NCBI RefSeq assembly: GCF_033568475.1
Contig: NC_133123.1
Location: 4,650,001 to 4,714,000 of the forward strand
Direction: 5' to 3'
Source of the DNA: Henckelia pumila
Taxonomy: Eukaryota > Streptophyta > Magnoliopsida > Lamiales > Gesneriaceae
Length of the DNA stretch: 64,000 nucleotides
The first letter of the stretch is position 1; every line of letters begins with the position of its first letter. The translations under genes were made by a program, and so were the position numbers. The notes under the pieces are model-generated. The model did not search any database, was not told the origin of the DNA, and saw only the letters and a list, made by a program, of their open reading frames with translations. Below, piece after piece: positions 1-11,800 of the stretch.

Positions 1-1090
1 CTTTTATTACTGGAAAAGTGGATCTCCAAAACTAACAAGTCTGCAACTTATTGAAAAGAATCAAATCTTGTCGTGTAAAAACATACAGCATCAAATGAAC
101 TCTGCCAGTAGTTGGAGATATTTGGTTCACACTCTGTTGGCTCCTTGAAAACCCATTTATGACACTTATCAGAAGCTACTTTCCCCATCAACCTGCAACC
201 CAATTTTCCCCTGATCATATTATGCTCCGTAAAGAAAAAAAACACACATAAAATATCAAAAAATAATAATTTTTTTTTTTGTAAAAATGTGCACTTTGTG
301 CCTAATCAGAACTCCACTCATTTGGGTTCAAAATTTAAGAGTGTGAGGCTGAAAAGAATCCCATCCTAACTCTAAAACAAATGCACCTACCAAGTACCCA
401 CCCTTCTCCATAATTATATAATTGAATGGACATTTTGCTGAAGGATTTCCTGACAGGATCCTCCACATCCATTTCATCCAAACAGTCTGCAATTCTGCCT
501 CTGCAGAAGCCATCTTCCCACATCAACATCCTGCACAAAGAAACAAAAAAGAAATATCAAAACAGACAAGAAAATGAACTTGAAGACCCCTCAAATACAC
601 ACCACAAGTTATTCGAATATCAGCAAGAAAGAAAATCCCCACACAAAATCTCTTTTCTATCCAAGCTCCCCTGTTTCATTTGAGTTCGAGTGATGAAATT
701 AAATCAAGCAATTAAGCTCATTAATCATGGAAACCCATGAGCATGTACTCACAAGCTACCGCTATCGTCTCCCACTTTGCAACCATTGCCACCTCTGACT
801 CTCCTGCAAGAAACCCACTTGAGATTCAGCATAAAAAATCAAGAAATTGGGGGATTACTTCAAAATTTTCATCAATAAACAAGAAAAACAAACAGTTTAC
901 GTAACAAAAAAAATAAAATGAAGGTTCTAACAACAGAGAGTGAGACAAGAAACAAATACGGGCGAGGGCGAATAGTCCAGAAAACAGAGTACGTCCAGTC
1001 TGAGTTGAGGCAGACGCTTCTGAGGGCCTCGTGAAGGGCCATCATCCCCACCGCGTCTTTGCTCCTGTCTGTTGCTCCCGAGCCCACCAT
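1..1090 (-). CDS. RSS3: RSS3-like bHLH-MYC_N regulator, 5' part (gene runs off the left edge)
   Basis: Four minus-strand exons can be spliced: 1090-960, 803-753, 530-402 and 192-87. Together they give 139 codons in one frame, followed by a donor (GTATGT) after 87, so the rest lies outside the window. The protein starts MVGSGATDRSKDAVGMMALH and contains SDWTYSVFWTIRPRP, MLMWEDGFCRGR, KMSIQLYNYGEGLMGK and ANYWQSSFDA-like (here SNYWQSSFDA) blocks. These are the opening of the bHLH-MYC_N-type domain of rice RICE SALT SENSITIVE 3. In rice, RSS3 is a nuclear protein that links JAZ repressors to class-C bHLH factors and tunes jasmonate-responsive genes and root cell growth under salt. It resembles the N terminus of MYC/EGL3-type factors but lacks a clear DNA-binding region. 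The start matches the family start. The leader upstream is purine-rich on the coding strand. The end given is the window edge. Confidence 0.9.
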
Positions 1091-1490
1091 TCTTGCTTTT
1101 CTAACTTTTTTCCCCCTTCTTCCAAGTTTTCAAGATTTACAACCAAGAAACTACAAGCACAAAATCCTCCGGTTTTATCTCTCTTTGCACTCAGTTCAAC
1201 GAGCGAATGCTGGTCAATTATCAGCCGAAAAGGGGGGAAGAAATAGCAGTGAATTGACAATCTATCGATTCATATCCTCCCCTCGGTCTCTCTGTCTCTC
1301 TCCCTTTGTTCCTACTCCCTGCTTTTCTCTGTTCTCTCCACCTTTTACTGCATTATCGCTAAGTAACCAAATGATGTTACGAAAAAGAGTCAGTACAATT
1401 ATATGTGTCACGCAATGCGAGTGCGTGTGTGCGTACGACTGCGAATTGTATGGGGATTTCGAGGTTCTTGTCTACGCTTTCTCTGAATAA
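1091..1490 (-). promoter_or_regulatory. probable 5' leader and proximal promoter of the RSS3-like gene
   Basis: The stretch directly upstream of the start codon is rich in CT on the plus strand, hence GA on the coding strand, especially at about 1275-1345. That is typical of plant leaders. A 143-codon frame runs across it on the plus strand, but it has no family resemblance and looks like chance. No TATA box can be fixed. Confidence 0.35.
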
Positions 1491-1760
1491 TTTACATTAA
1501 AAAATAAACATAATTAAGAAGTAGCATCTTACTCGAGAGCTAATTAATTCAGAAACATTTGAAATAAATAAAAGATTTGCAGAGTGGAATAATTTAACTC
1601 ACGCATTCGTATACTTTGCTTACACTTTGGTGTTTGGATGAAAGGTGTGTGTAAACTTTCCAACTTGCCAGAGCAGTGGGGACAAGGCTCTTATCCCCTC
1701 CTTCCCATTCACATCCAAAGTAAATTAAGTAATCTAATCTAGTAGTAGTTCCAACAGCAT

Positions 1761-1814
1761 ATAAATACGAGCACGTCTTATGTATTTATAAATACGAGCA
1801 CGTCTTATGTATTT
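1761..1814. repeat. perfect 27-bp tandem duplication
   Basis: The unit ATAAATACGAGCACGTCTTA plus 7 more bases occurs twice head to tail without a mismatch, so it is a recent duplication. Confidence 0.9.
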
Positions 1815-2129
1815 ATATTCATGTGATATATCGATTCGATCTTTATTTATAATAAAGAATAACTTTTTTTTTTATGGATCAGTTGAATAAAATATTCATC
1901 TAACAAAATTGATCGATAGCATTGATAAAAGTTTTGTGGATAGATATGGTCATTTGAAATTATGGGTTTTTTAGGAGAAATGTTTGTGTCAATATCCAAT
2001 GACCAATATCATAAAATATGATATTCATTCGATTTATTAGTTTTTCTTTTTTGAACCCTGGTATTTTTTTAAAAAAAAAAGTTAATTGGATATTATTGAA
2101 TTAGCTTTAACCAAGTATTTTTTTTATAG

Positions 2130-2310
2130 GATAATGTTAAAGGTACAACAAATATTGTGTACAACGATATGTACAACAATTATATCGTGAGATTAGCTAT
2201 TTTATCGCGAAATTTTGTATTCAATTTATCGTGAGATTTTGATATATTTAATTTTTGCATTGTGTTGTAAAATTTGTTGTACAAAATTCGTTGTACATGT
2301 AGCATTGCTC
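2130..2310 (+). mobile_element. MITE, 'GTACAAC' family, copy 1
   Basis: The ends form an imperfect inverted repeat: ATAATGTTAAAGGTACAAC on the left and, reading in from the right, GCAATGCTACATGTACAAC. The interior carries repeats of TATCGTGAGATTT. A second copy lies in the opposite orientation at 34730-34942. No coding capacity is seen. The superfamily cannot be fixed because no clear target duplication is visible. Confidence 0.75.
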
Positions 2311-2394
2311 TTTTGTATAAGGAAAAAAATTTAACTTGTGCGCTATGTGAGATACACCAAGAAAATGAAATGTTTGAGACAAGCTAAAAGACAC

Positions 2395-2565
2395 CAGATC
2401 TTAACAGGTAATACTATCTCTATTGGGGACAGGACCGACAGTAGAAAAAGGATAAGACTGACCTCGAAAGGGATATGAAACAACACCAGCAGTAAGGCAC
2501 ACCCCTCCCTAGAATCACGGGCTTAACAACCCGACTCTTCTGCGCTACCACAAGTATAAAAAAAT
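2395..2565 (-). repeat. possible tRNA-like (SINE-type) tract
   Basis: Read on the minus strand, TGGTAGCGCAGAAGAGTCGG resembles an RNA polymerase III A box. About 30 bases on, GCCCGTGATTC weakly resembles a B box. The stretch is more GC-rich than its surroundings. Ends and target duplications are not clear, so this is tentative. Confidence 0.3.
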
Positions 2566-3067
2566 AAAGTTGTGTCTTGGCTAGTAGCTAGAGCTTTTGG
2601 CCTAATGATAAGCGCTTGATCCTAACATTTATGTTGTTTATTTTTCTAGCTTCGTAATTAATTGCGCTTAATCTGCGATTTTTCACACATTTTAACACAG
2701 TGATCATACAATAAACTCGTGGACGGAAATCTCCAAATACATGCCTATAATCAAATAACATTGGATCAAGCCCTAGATGTTAGTTACTAGTTTTTTCTTC
2801 TCTTGTCTTTGATGATTTTATTATGCTAATATCGTATAACTTTTTGAGGAAGTCTTGACCTAACCTCCCTTTTGTTGTAGTTTTTTATTGCTTGTTTACA
2901 TTAATAATATTATACATGCAGATGTTTGCCAAACTCTCTGTCACAACAACGGTTCTCATTTAAAAAAAAAAAAAAAACAATGCACTATACACACATATCC
3001 TTTTAATGGAAAGTTACAAAGTTTGATCGTGTGTATTTATCTCTTTGCGCTCATGCCCTTTTACATA

Positions 3068-3131
3068 GTTAACTTTCAGTTTGAATTGTGTAACTCATTT
3101 ATACAATTAACTTTCAGTTTGAATCGTGTAA
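3068..3131. repeat. short direct repeat, two 26-bp units
   Basis: TTAACTTTCAGTTTGAATTG is repeated 38 bases later with one change (3068-3093 and 3106-3131). Confidence 0.8.
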
Positions 3132-3590
3132 TTTTTATTAGTGTTTTTTTTTCTTAATGTAGTGTTGATGTAGCATTCCACGTATCAATTTAACAATATG
3201 TAAAAGAAAAATCATAATAAAAAAATTACAATCAATCATAAATATTCAAGAGTGAAAGAATCTTCTTCTTGATGTGACATTAAAAAAAAAAAAAAAAAGC
3301 AAAAACTTCATATCCCAATTATTATTATTATTATAATAAAAATTATAATAAAATGTCACAGTCAAACAAAACTCGTTTGATTGAGCAGTTGATAGAGTAT
3401 TATGTAAAAAAGTCATTTAAAAAAAAAATCTATCGTCAAACAACATTAAAACAAATTAAATAAAACCCAACAAACAACACACTCACACACATGACACATC
3501 AATATGTTATATGTTAATGAACAAATGCACGCATAGTAGTTAGTTACTACTAGTAGTCTTTAAATTAGAGTAAAACAAGATTAAGGGAGT

Positions 3591-3604
3591 CACGTGAGCA
3601 CGTG
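3591..3604. promoter_or_regulatory. two adjacent G-box cores (CACGTG)
   Basis: CACGTG occurs at 3591-3596 and 3599-3604. Paired G-boxes are binding sites of bZIP and bHLH factors in plant promoters. The nearest gene start, RSS3-like, is 2.5 kb away, so a role is unproven. Confidence 0.3.
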
Positions 3605-4470
3605 ATGTGACAGTGAGTCGGTGCATCGTTTCTCGTAAACAAAATGCAAGCGCACGATTTGCGGGGCAGTGTATCCACTTTTTCTTTTCTTCACCCTCAC
3701 CCTATTTTCCTCCACGCGCCAATGTGAATACATATATTGATATACGTATAAGTATAAAATCGATCGCGACTTCGTAAAAGATGTTCGAGTTGGTAGAGCA
3801 ATTAAATATTTAGTCGCATTTCTATTGGAATCGAATATTTTTCTTTGCGCTTTACGTTCATTTATCTGCCGGTGAAGACAACTTATCAGTTCGGGAAATC
3901 AGAAATGGGATCAGATACATACGGTTTGAGATGATTCAAGAAACTCAGATTAACGTCTTATAATATTCTTATATAAAATCTGAAATCTTTTTATAATATT
4001 TGTGACAGAAGAGTGAGGGCACTGGGCAGTTGCCCCTTCAGTCTCAGCTAATGGTCTTTGGCCCCCTTGTTGACTACTTATAAGTTGTTAGACTGTACTG
4101 CTAATATATATATATAATATCAAGTTATCAACTTATTATTGTGCATGATGCTGTGTGCTCCTAACAAATATAAAAATAGCCAGACAAAATATCCATTCTA
4201 ATCAACCTTTTGCAGGTGCCCGCTTATAGAATATAACTGGGATTAATTTTGAATTTTTACTGGTCAAATAAGAAAAAACTCGAATATCACTTCGACTCGA
4301 GCTGATCGAATATACCCGAGTATAAATTAATCAAAAATAAATTTTTTCCGATATTTTTGTGCTCGATAAACCAATCTCCATCGTGTAATTTTCTAAACTT
4401 TAGATTATTTTGGATTCAACTCTTAAAATGCATTTAATTACACAACCACGTTACAGTGATATATTTGCAT

Positions 4471-4605
4471 ATGAGATAATTTCCAATTTGGTCCCTCATT
4501 TTTTTACGAGGTACCGATTTCGTTTTTTATTTTTCAATTGACCTAATTTGGTCCTCAAATTTATGAACGCTTTCCGAAATCGATCATTCCGTCTAATTAG
4601 TTGTT
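4471..4605. repeat. one end of a Mutator-like MITE, interrupted at the SINE
   Basis: GAGATAATTTCCAATTTGGTCC resembles the 'GRGAAAAYTATAWTTTTGGTC' ends of the elements at 18433 and 45970. Only one end is visible. The sequence stops being recognisable at the SINE insertion. Confidence 0.35.
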
Positions 4606-4862
4606 AAAATGGACTGGGAAACTTGCCCTTGAGGGGATGTCCAAGTAGGTGGAGTAGGTGAACTCTTGACCAGAGGTCAGGAGTGCGATTCCTCCTACCA
4701 ACACCTTCTTGGACTAGCCTCTCACATAGAGCTTGCCTAGTGTGGTTTACCTGGTTAACGTAGTTTGCAGGCTATTGCGTTAGTCCGAGGGTTTACCCAA
4801 TGCGCACCGAAGCTAGCGGCTGCGTGTTCCCACGTCACAAAAAAAATGAACTGGGAAACTTG
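4606..4862 (+). mobile_element. tRNA-derived SINE, copy 1, full length with target duplications
   Basis: The body runs from 4626 to about 4842. It is flanked by 20-bp direct repeats at 4606-4625 and 4843-4862 (AAAATGGACTGGGAAACTTG and AAAATGAACTGGGAAACTTG, one mismatch), the target-site duplication left by LINE-assisted insertion. The 5' part has an A-box-like GTGGAGTAGGTGA and a B-box-like GAGTGCGATTCCTCC. The 3' part ends GGTTTACCCAATGCGCACCG and then GCGGCTGCGTGTTCCCACGT before a short A tail. This tail resembles that of Au-type SINEs of angiosperms. The class is sure; the family name is from memory. Other copies are at 49149, 54612 and 55780. Confidence 0.88.
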
Positions 4863-5986
4863 TTTAGACGGTGAAAGTGAAATATTGTATGAGTTTCTTT
4901 TATTTTTGACTCGCATATCATGTAAATGTCATGAATTTTATGTTGCGTTTAGATGTAAATATTTTGAATTTATATGTTTCGAATTATAGTTTTATTATCA
5001 ATAATAATGAATAAATGTTTCAAATCTTAAACACGTATCTTACATATTTACATGTTAGATATATAAAATAGAATAATCAAATGAGCTCATTATTGGGTGA
5101 CTAGAAGTCTATAAGTCAATCTTAATTAACATCAGTACTCTCGTTCACATGTTGCGTGCTTGTAAAGTCTGTTATATTTTTTAAGAAAAACAAAAAAAAA
5201 TAAAAACAAACCGTAAAATGTTTTACAAATTACAAAAATATAGTGTTTTCATAAAATAAATCGTCAGTAAAACGTAACAACACATCAAATTTACATATCA
5301 ATGGCATTTTCATAAATAAAACATATCAAATGTCACAAAGTTAATGATATTTTGATAAATAAGAAAACACTTAATGTCGATAATGTCGTGTAAAATGATT
5401 AATTTGTCTAATAATTTTGATTTTATTATGAATTAAGTTACGATATTATCGTAATTTTATCTCAAATTTCTTCATTTAATTAAATAGTTTTTGCTATAAT
5501 AATATAGTAAGATAAAACACGAGTTCAACCTAAAATAAAAAAATTTGATGTTTATTATTTTAAATCTAAAAATAACAAAAATATATTTGAAATTTTGAGA
5601 TTTAAAATTATTTGATCCAAAGAGATTTAAGACATTTCTGTCTATTGTCGCGTTTTTTATATAAAGTTTTGTCACCCGAGACACCCGTGTTGCTTTTGTT
5701 CGACTATTTGGATAAGACAAATGATCCGAATCGTCTTGAGCCCGAAGTGTGTTGTGAGAAACCCAGTCCAAAACAAGGGGATGGCCCAAATAATAATAGT
5801 TTTTTTATCAACAAAAAATAGAGAAACAACATAATAAATTTTTTGAAATAATAATAGAATATTTTTTCGGACAGAACAAAGGAATCTAAAATTTACGATT
5901 TAATTTTGGAATTTTAAGATATGTACCATAAAGCGATGCGATAAAAAAAGCTTATAAAAAGTTTAATAAGAATATGAAAAAAAATC

Positions 5987-6138
5987 TTATGAGACGGTTT
6001 CAATGGTTATTTTTTTGAGATAAGTATCTTATATAGGTTATCCATTACAAAGTATTATAATTTTTGTAAAAAATATTACTTATTATTATAAATATGGGTA
6101 GGATTGATCCGTCTCGCTGATGAAACCGTTAGAAAGAT
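5987..6138 (+). repeat. degenerate copy of the 'GAGACGGT' interspersed repeat
   Basis: It begins GAGACGGTTTCAATGG and ends TGATCCGTCTCGCTGATGAA, with an interior of ATTACTTATTATTATAAATA type. The ends can pair as an inverted repeat. I recall this repeat as abundant in several asterid genomes. Weaker relatives are at about 32962-33074 and 50855-50970. Confidence 0.55.
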
Positions 6139-7213
6139 AAGTAATTATTAAGGGTGCAAAACACGTTTTGATAAAGGGATGTAGTGTAACTTCGCTAGCT
6201 ACAAAATCGTGACTAGAGTCTAGAAGCACTCCAATCGCACTTCCCATACTTTTTTTTTTGTTTATATATATATATTTTCAACTGTCCAACTAATGATGCT
6301 CAACTTATCTCTGAACACTAAAACTCGATACCGTGCTTTAGTGATGCGAAAAATAAAAATAAAAAAACTAAAACCCAGTACCAGGTTTTAGAAATGGGGG
6401 ACGAGTTGTGCAGGAATTGTTGGGCAGCTGAAAACTTCTTTTTATATATATATATATATTTCAACGAATGATGAAAAAAATTAAGAGAAAAATAGTAATC
6501 AATAGTTTTATTTTGAAAAGTAAAATATGTAATTTTTAAAGACATGCAAATTATAAGAATACCTTTTAATCTACATTTGTAATTCAATCTTGTCTGTTTT
6601 TTTCCTAAAAAAAATCCATATAGTCGACAATTACCATACATAATTATGCAATGATGTCCCTTGGCATGATGCATGCGCAAACATTCATTTTTTTCGTTTG
6701 ATAGTTTTTGCGTAAAAAATATATATTATTTTATTATAATATGTTACTTATATATTAGATACAAATTTAGTAAGACAATTTGAACATTGAGATGTGATAG
6801 ATCATAGATAGAATATAAGTTGAGAAACATGGAGAAATATTGAGATTGATAATAAAGTTGAAGAATAAATATAAAAGGTAAAGTTACGAACACATGTTGA
6901 TCTCACATTACTGACATACGAAAGTTAATTAGCACGAGGTGTTAAAAAACATAATACAAAAAATCAATCCATCATGTTAAAATCGAGATTTTTGCATTCT
7001 TCTCCAAATAATTAGCGACTCACGTATGACAATTCACGTGCACATATTTTTAACATAATTAATTAAGATTTTTAATAAACCACATAGTCAATTTTAAAAT
7101 TAATAAAATAATTTTTATAATCATTTTTATTGAATGAAAGAAGACATAAGTTAATTTTGTTCATTCATTGAAATTAAACACTATTGAGTTAATACATTAT
7201 TAAACAATAAGTA

Positions 7214-7475
7214 TCTATACTATTATATAAAAGTTGATGACTTTGAATAATTGTTTTTTGCTGTGTCATGACACACCAAAAATATCTTCCAATTTTACCC
7301 TTTTATCAACATCTTTCTCTTTTACCTTTTTTAATATAGCAGTATATTAAATTTATATTATCTTTCAATAACTAATTTTCAACTACTAAATAATATATTA
7401 TTTCATAAATAAAAAATCATATATTATATCATACACAAAACTGCATGTACATATATCGCTAGTAGATAATATAGA
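7214..7475 (+). mobile_element. possible Helitron 5' end (partner end not found)
   Basis: An A is followed by TCTATACTATTATATAAAAG, the form of many plant Helitron 5' ends. No matching hairpin and CTAG end is seen on this strand. The neighbouring Helitron at 7476-7701 is on the other strand and may have inserted beside or into this one. The right limit given is only the start of that neighbour. Confidence 0.4.
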
Positions 7476-7701
7476 CTAGCATCTCGGAACACGCGTTGCG
7501 TGCTCGTACAATCATAATTTTATTTTTAAATTTATTTTTGTTTAATAAATATTTGTAATTAAATTATAAAATAAAAATATTTGTAAAAAAAAGGGTAAAT
7601 AAAAATTTGAAAAAAAAATAATTAAGGGTATTATTGACATATTAAAAAAAGTCTCACTAATTAGTTACTATTCACCTCTTTCCCTTAATTAATAGTATAG
7701 A
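7476..7701 (-). mobile_element. small non-autonomous Helitron, 226 bp
   Basis: On the minus strand the element begins TCTATACTATTAATTAAGGG. It ends with a hairpin (CACGC-AAC-GCGTG), ten bases and CTAG. The base before the 5' end is A and the base after CTAG is T, the A|T insertion site of Helitrons. No coding region is present, so it must have been moved in trans. Confidence 0.72.
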
Positions 7702-8270
7702 TTAATTAATAAATATAGATAGTATAGATAGATACAAAAAATAATGACAAAACACTATTGAAATTATACCAACAATCATATATCTTGTCACATAATAATT
7801 TTTTTTATTATATTTTAATTTCTTATAAACCCGATCATATTACTCAAATCAAACAATATAAAAGTTTTTTTTTTTCAAAAAATAAACAATAATATATATA
7901 TATATATATATCTATGAAAAATATTATGATAAATACCCGGTTTCCTAAATCACGATCTTTTGAAAAGTTATGTTCTTTTAATCATTAAGAAATCATTATT
8001 TTATTCTTTTTAATTTATTTCTGCCCATAATATTAATTTAACTGATTTATTTACTAACGTGTATAAATTAATAATACCATTTTTAAAATAAAATTTTTAT
8101 ATTATAAAAATATAATTTTAAGAAATTTTTCTTATCAAAAAAGTAAAAAAAGATCCCGGCTTTGTTTCGAAATCACGGTCCCTTGGAAAATTTTGTTAAA
8201 TTTTTTTAATAATTATATAATATTATTTAATCAGAAAGACCTCGATGCTTTTTTTTCTCTGCGGAAACCG

Positions 8271-8867
8271 CAGGGGAAGAAGATCGTTCACATACATTTG
8301 TATATATTTTCAAAGATCTGTAATTGATTTCAATCGATTGATTGGTAGTACTCTGCCGAAAGCTGTGAATCTTGGCTTAAATCGGCATTATTAAGGTCTA
8401 GTTCCTCTTATTCTTGTATTGAAATGACCAATTTTATACACCAAGTTAAAGTCGTTGTTCGCTTATTTTTTTGGCGATCTCTCTGTTTTTTTGGAATACA
8501 AGAATTGTATTTGTAAGAGAATTTTGATGAAATATGTTGGGCCGTCACTTTAGCATCCCCACTTCACCTAACTAGTGTTATATATAAGAGAGTCCCATTG
8601 CATTACAAGGTTACATTCTGAATTTTAGAATTTTTTGTAAATTGGATCTCAAGAGTTGGTTTGGACTTGCTGATTCTAGTTGATCAATGGCTTTTTTTCC
8701 CCAGATTTTACGAGCTTATAAGAATTAGAAGAGTCAAATTCAGTTGGCCCACATTGTGATTTTTGCTAAACCATCAGGTTTGGGGTTGCCAGGGTTATTT
8801 GGTTGGAAGCTTGGTTGTTTCCTTCGAGTATCTGAAGGCGAAGGGAATTTGTTGAGACGTATGCATA
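8271..8867 (+). promoter_or_regulatory. probable 5' leader region of the MAP4K-alpha gene
   Basis: Base composition becomes less AT-rich from about 8240. Several short upstream frames occur: 8527-8553 (8 codons plus stop), 8687-8728, and 8861-8875 (ATG CAT AAT GGC TGA), which overlaps the main start at 8868. Whether all lie in the mature leader is unknown, since a leader intron is possible. Confidence 0.4.
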
Positions 8868-11800
8868 ATGGCTGATGCAGCTGCTCTTATAGAGGCATCA
8901 GGATCCAGATTTTGTGATTTGGAGCTCATTGGAAGAGGTTCTTTCGGGGATGTGTACAAAGGGTAAGATTTTGAATTAATTTTTTTTCATTCTGTTCCTT
9001 TCAAGTTTAATTGCAATGGTTGACACATTCAGCTGGTGTTATCACAACATAATGCATTTATGAGGGTTCTTCGCCTAATTCGAATGCAAAATTCCATTAA
9101 ACGCGTAAATATTTATGAGGTCTATCAATGTGTTAAGATCGTACGAGCTTGGAACATTTAATAACTTGTAACTTTTGCGAGGACCGGAAGAGAGATAGAT
9201 CGGATCATTTAACTGTAGTTGCCAAAATCGCAAGGCACATTAAAGTGCTCAAGTGTCCTAGGGCTTTAAGCGCAAAGTGTAAGCTCCACGGAAGTAAAGT
9301 GCAATAAATAAATATTAAAAAAACTAAAAATAAATTAATACTTTTTAAAAATTATGAAACATAAGATATCAAATATTGAAATCATCATCTTTCAAATATC
9401 AAATATTAAGATGCAAGGGTAAAGGGCTGACGTGTCGCAATGGGCAGAGACGATTGGGGGGAAAAACGACACGATGTTGAGGTTTTTTTGTGTTGTTACG
9501 GTAAACATAAGAGAGATCGCACTTTAAAAGGCAAAATTTCACCTCTATCAGATATATATATATTTTTTTGGAAAAAAAATATGTTTTCCTCCCAAGCACG
9601 CTTTAATGCGAAGCACAATGAAGCTCAAGCAATGCACTTCTTGCGCTTTTGACAACTATGCATTTAACCGCTATTGACTTTAACGAGGACTGGAGGGGAG
9701 TGAAACTTTTGCTCTCTCTCTACTTGCTTGTCAACATGTGTTTCACACATACACGAACACAAGTCCGATGCTACCGATGATTTGATTAAAGTTACGGTGT
9801 CTGGTTGCTTGAACAAGGATAGATTAGAAGTTAAATGAACATTTTGGGAGTTCCAATAATTTCTTTTGACATTGTCGTTATCAGTCAAAACAAGATAACT
9901 AAGTCAAAGAGCGATTGACAGATCTTCTGCTAATGTGCCAATTGTAAAGCGTCCTTTTTTAAAACTGGATATTTATGTTTCAATAATGCTGACTCTTAGG
10001 TTCCAAAAATTATTGGAGTGCAAAATTCATGTGTAACATATCAGGTTATCTGCAAGAAGTTTTTGATGCATTGATTTTATCTTTTTTTGGGATAATAATG
10101 TGATTCTCTCAAGTGCTCTGGTGGCGACAATATTTTGAAATTCTGTAATTAGATTGTCGAATTGGTTATTGTAGTTCACCAACATGTTAGAAACTGAAAG
10201 TGTATCAAGAGAGTAACATGCTATTATTGCCCATGTACTTGGCGTGGTAGTTTTTTGGAAATTTTCTTCATGATGATTTATTTGACGAAAAAATGGTCTG
10301 TAGTTGATTAAACAGAATAAACAGAATAGCATGCTAATTAGTCAAAGCAATTCAGTACGAGGTGTATTTAGTCGAGTGGCTTAATGATCTTTAAGAGTAT
10401 TGTTGTTTTATTGTCTATTGACATACTCGGGTTCAAGCAAGTCATGCTTGGTCTTCAGAGTTCTAATTATTGTCCAACCTATGTACTTTACCATTTGCAT
10501 AGTTGCGTGCACTTCACATTCCAACCCGCAACGTGAATCAATTTTAGTTGAATGTATTGCAATTTTTTCTGAAGACAAAGTCTCTATATTTCTTTATAGA
10601 TTTTCTCTTCTTGTGGTTGTTCTAATGCTAATGGCGGATTATCTGATGTTGACCATTTGAGAATTGCGTGTTTGGAAACTCATGAATAGTATCAAAATGG
10701 TGGGATATTTGGCCAAGTACGAGAAGCTAAGAAGCACATGAGTGATCTGCTGGTTGTTTGTAGAGGTCCATTTACAAGATCCAAGTCTATGAGATTTAAA
10801 GAGTAGCCTAATGGAATGATTTAATAGTTGGAGGACCAAGCAAACAACATAGGCCAATTTAAGGAGTAAGTGTTGAAGTGAACCAACTAAATTTATGTTC
10901 ATGACAAGAAAACTTAATTATAAGCTCGATTCATTTGGAACCCAGCATAATGTTTCTACATTTTGAATAGCTTGAAATTGACTGGAAAATGATTTTCATT
11001 GATCTCAAATTCATCCAACTGGTGAGCAAAACAGGCATTGGATTTCCCTTAATTATTTTGTTCATGGATCATTGTGAGGATCACAACAAATACATATCTT
11101 ATATTAGCGATAGTTTTGACCATAGAATTAGGTAACATGTGTTAAGATGTTGTCAGGAGGCAAGCAGGTTACGGCTCTTGTGCATTTGTCTCATTGCCTC
11201 CTACTGACTTATACTGATGCGAAGGGAAACATGACACAACATATCAATATATCATGTGGGGAGGAGGAAAAACATTAGCTATGAGTTGTGATGAAATCTA
11301 AATTTTAGCCACATTTAGTGTAACCTCTAATTAGAAATCTTGCAAATGTATGATCTACCAATAAAATGAAAAAGTACGTCGTTCTATAAAAGTTTGGAAC
11401 AAGAGAATTTAGGGTGAGCCTTTCTCATTTTTCTGACCTGAAGTGAAATTTTTTGTACGCTTTGAGAAAAGGGGAAATGATAAAAATGGCAAGAATCAAA
11501 GCAAAGAACCTACTCTGTGATGTTCATTCTTTGAATTTTCTTTAAACATGTACCCAGGTCATTGTGATTTGGGCATTCATTTTGATGTAGCAAAGTGAGA
11601 TGACGCTGAGTTAATGGAATTTAAAAAATTTTGCCTTTGCTTCTATCTGTGATAGTAGCTTGGTTTTGTTCTTGAGTTGTTGGATTGTATATTGATTGCT
11701 TTAGTTTTTATTATATAAGAGTAGAAGCTAAGTGGGATATTTAACACATCGTCTTGTTTGGAATCAAACAAAGTGAAGGATAGCAGCAATTATGGAGGCT

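Larger units (their letters stand above)
1491..8270. other. AT-rich spacer filled with small repeats
   Basis: No coding region is supported between the RSS3-like gene and the kinase gene. Items listed separately are a 27-bp tandem duplication, a MITE, a SINE-like tract, a complete SINE, a degenerate interspersed repeat and Helitron termini. The remainder is low-complexity AT-rich sequence with poly-A and poly-T runs. Two G-box cores lie at 3591-3604. The largest frames here (105-120 codons) are poor in complexity and match nothing I know. Confidence 0.7.

Noticed and set aside
1059-1490. 143-codon plus-strand frame
   Set aside because: It lies antisense to the RSS3-like start and leader, is made of CT-rich low-complexity sequence and has no domain.
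5472-6680. Frames of 105 and 120 codons on the minus strand
   Set aside because: They are Lys/Phe/Tyr/Ile-rich translations of AT-rich spacer and overlap an interspersed repeat.
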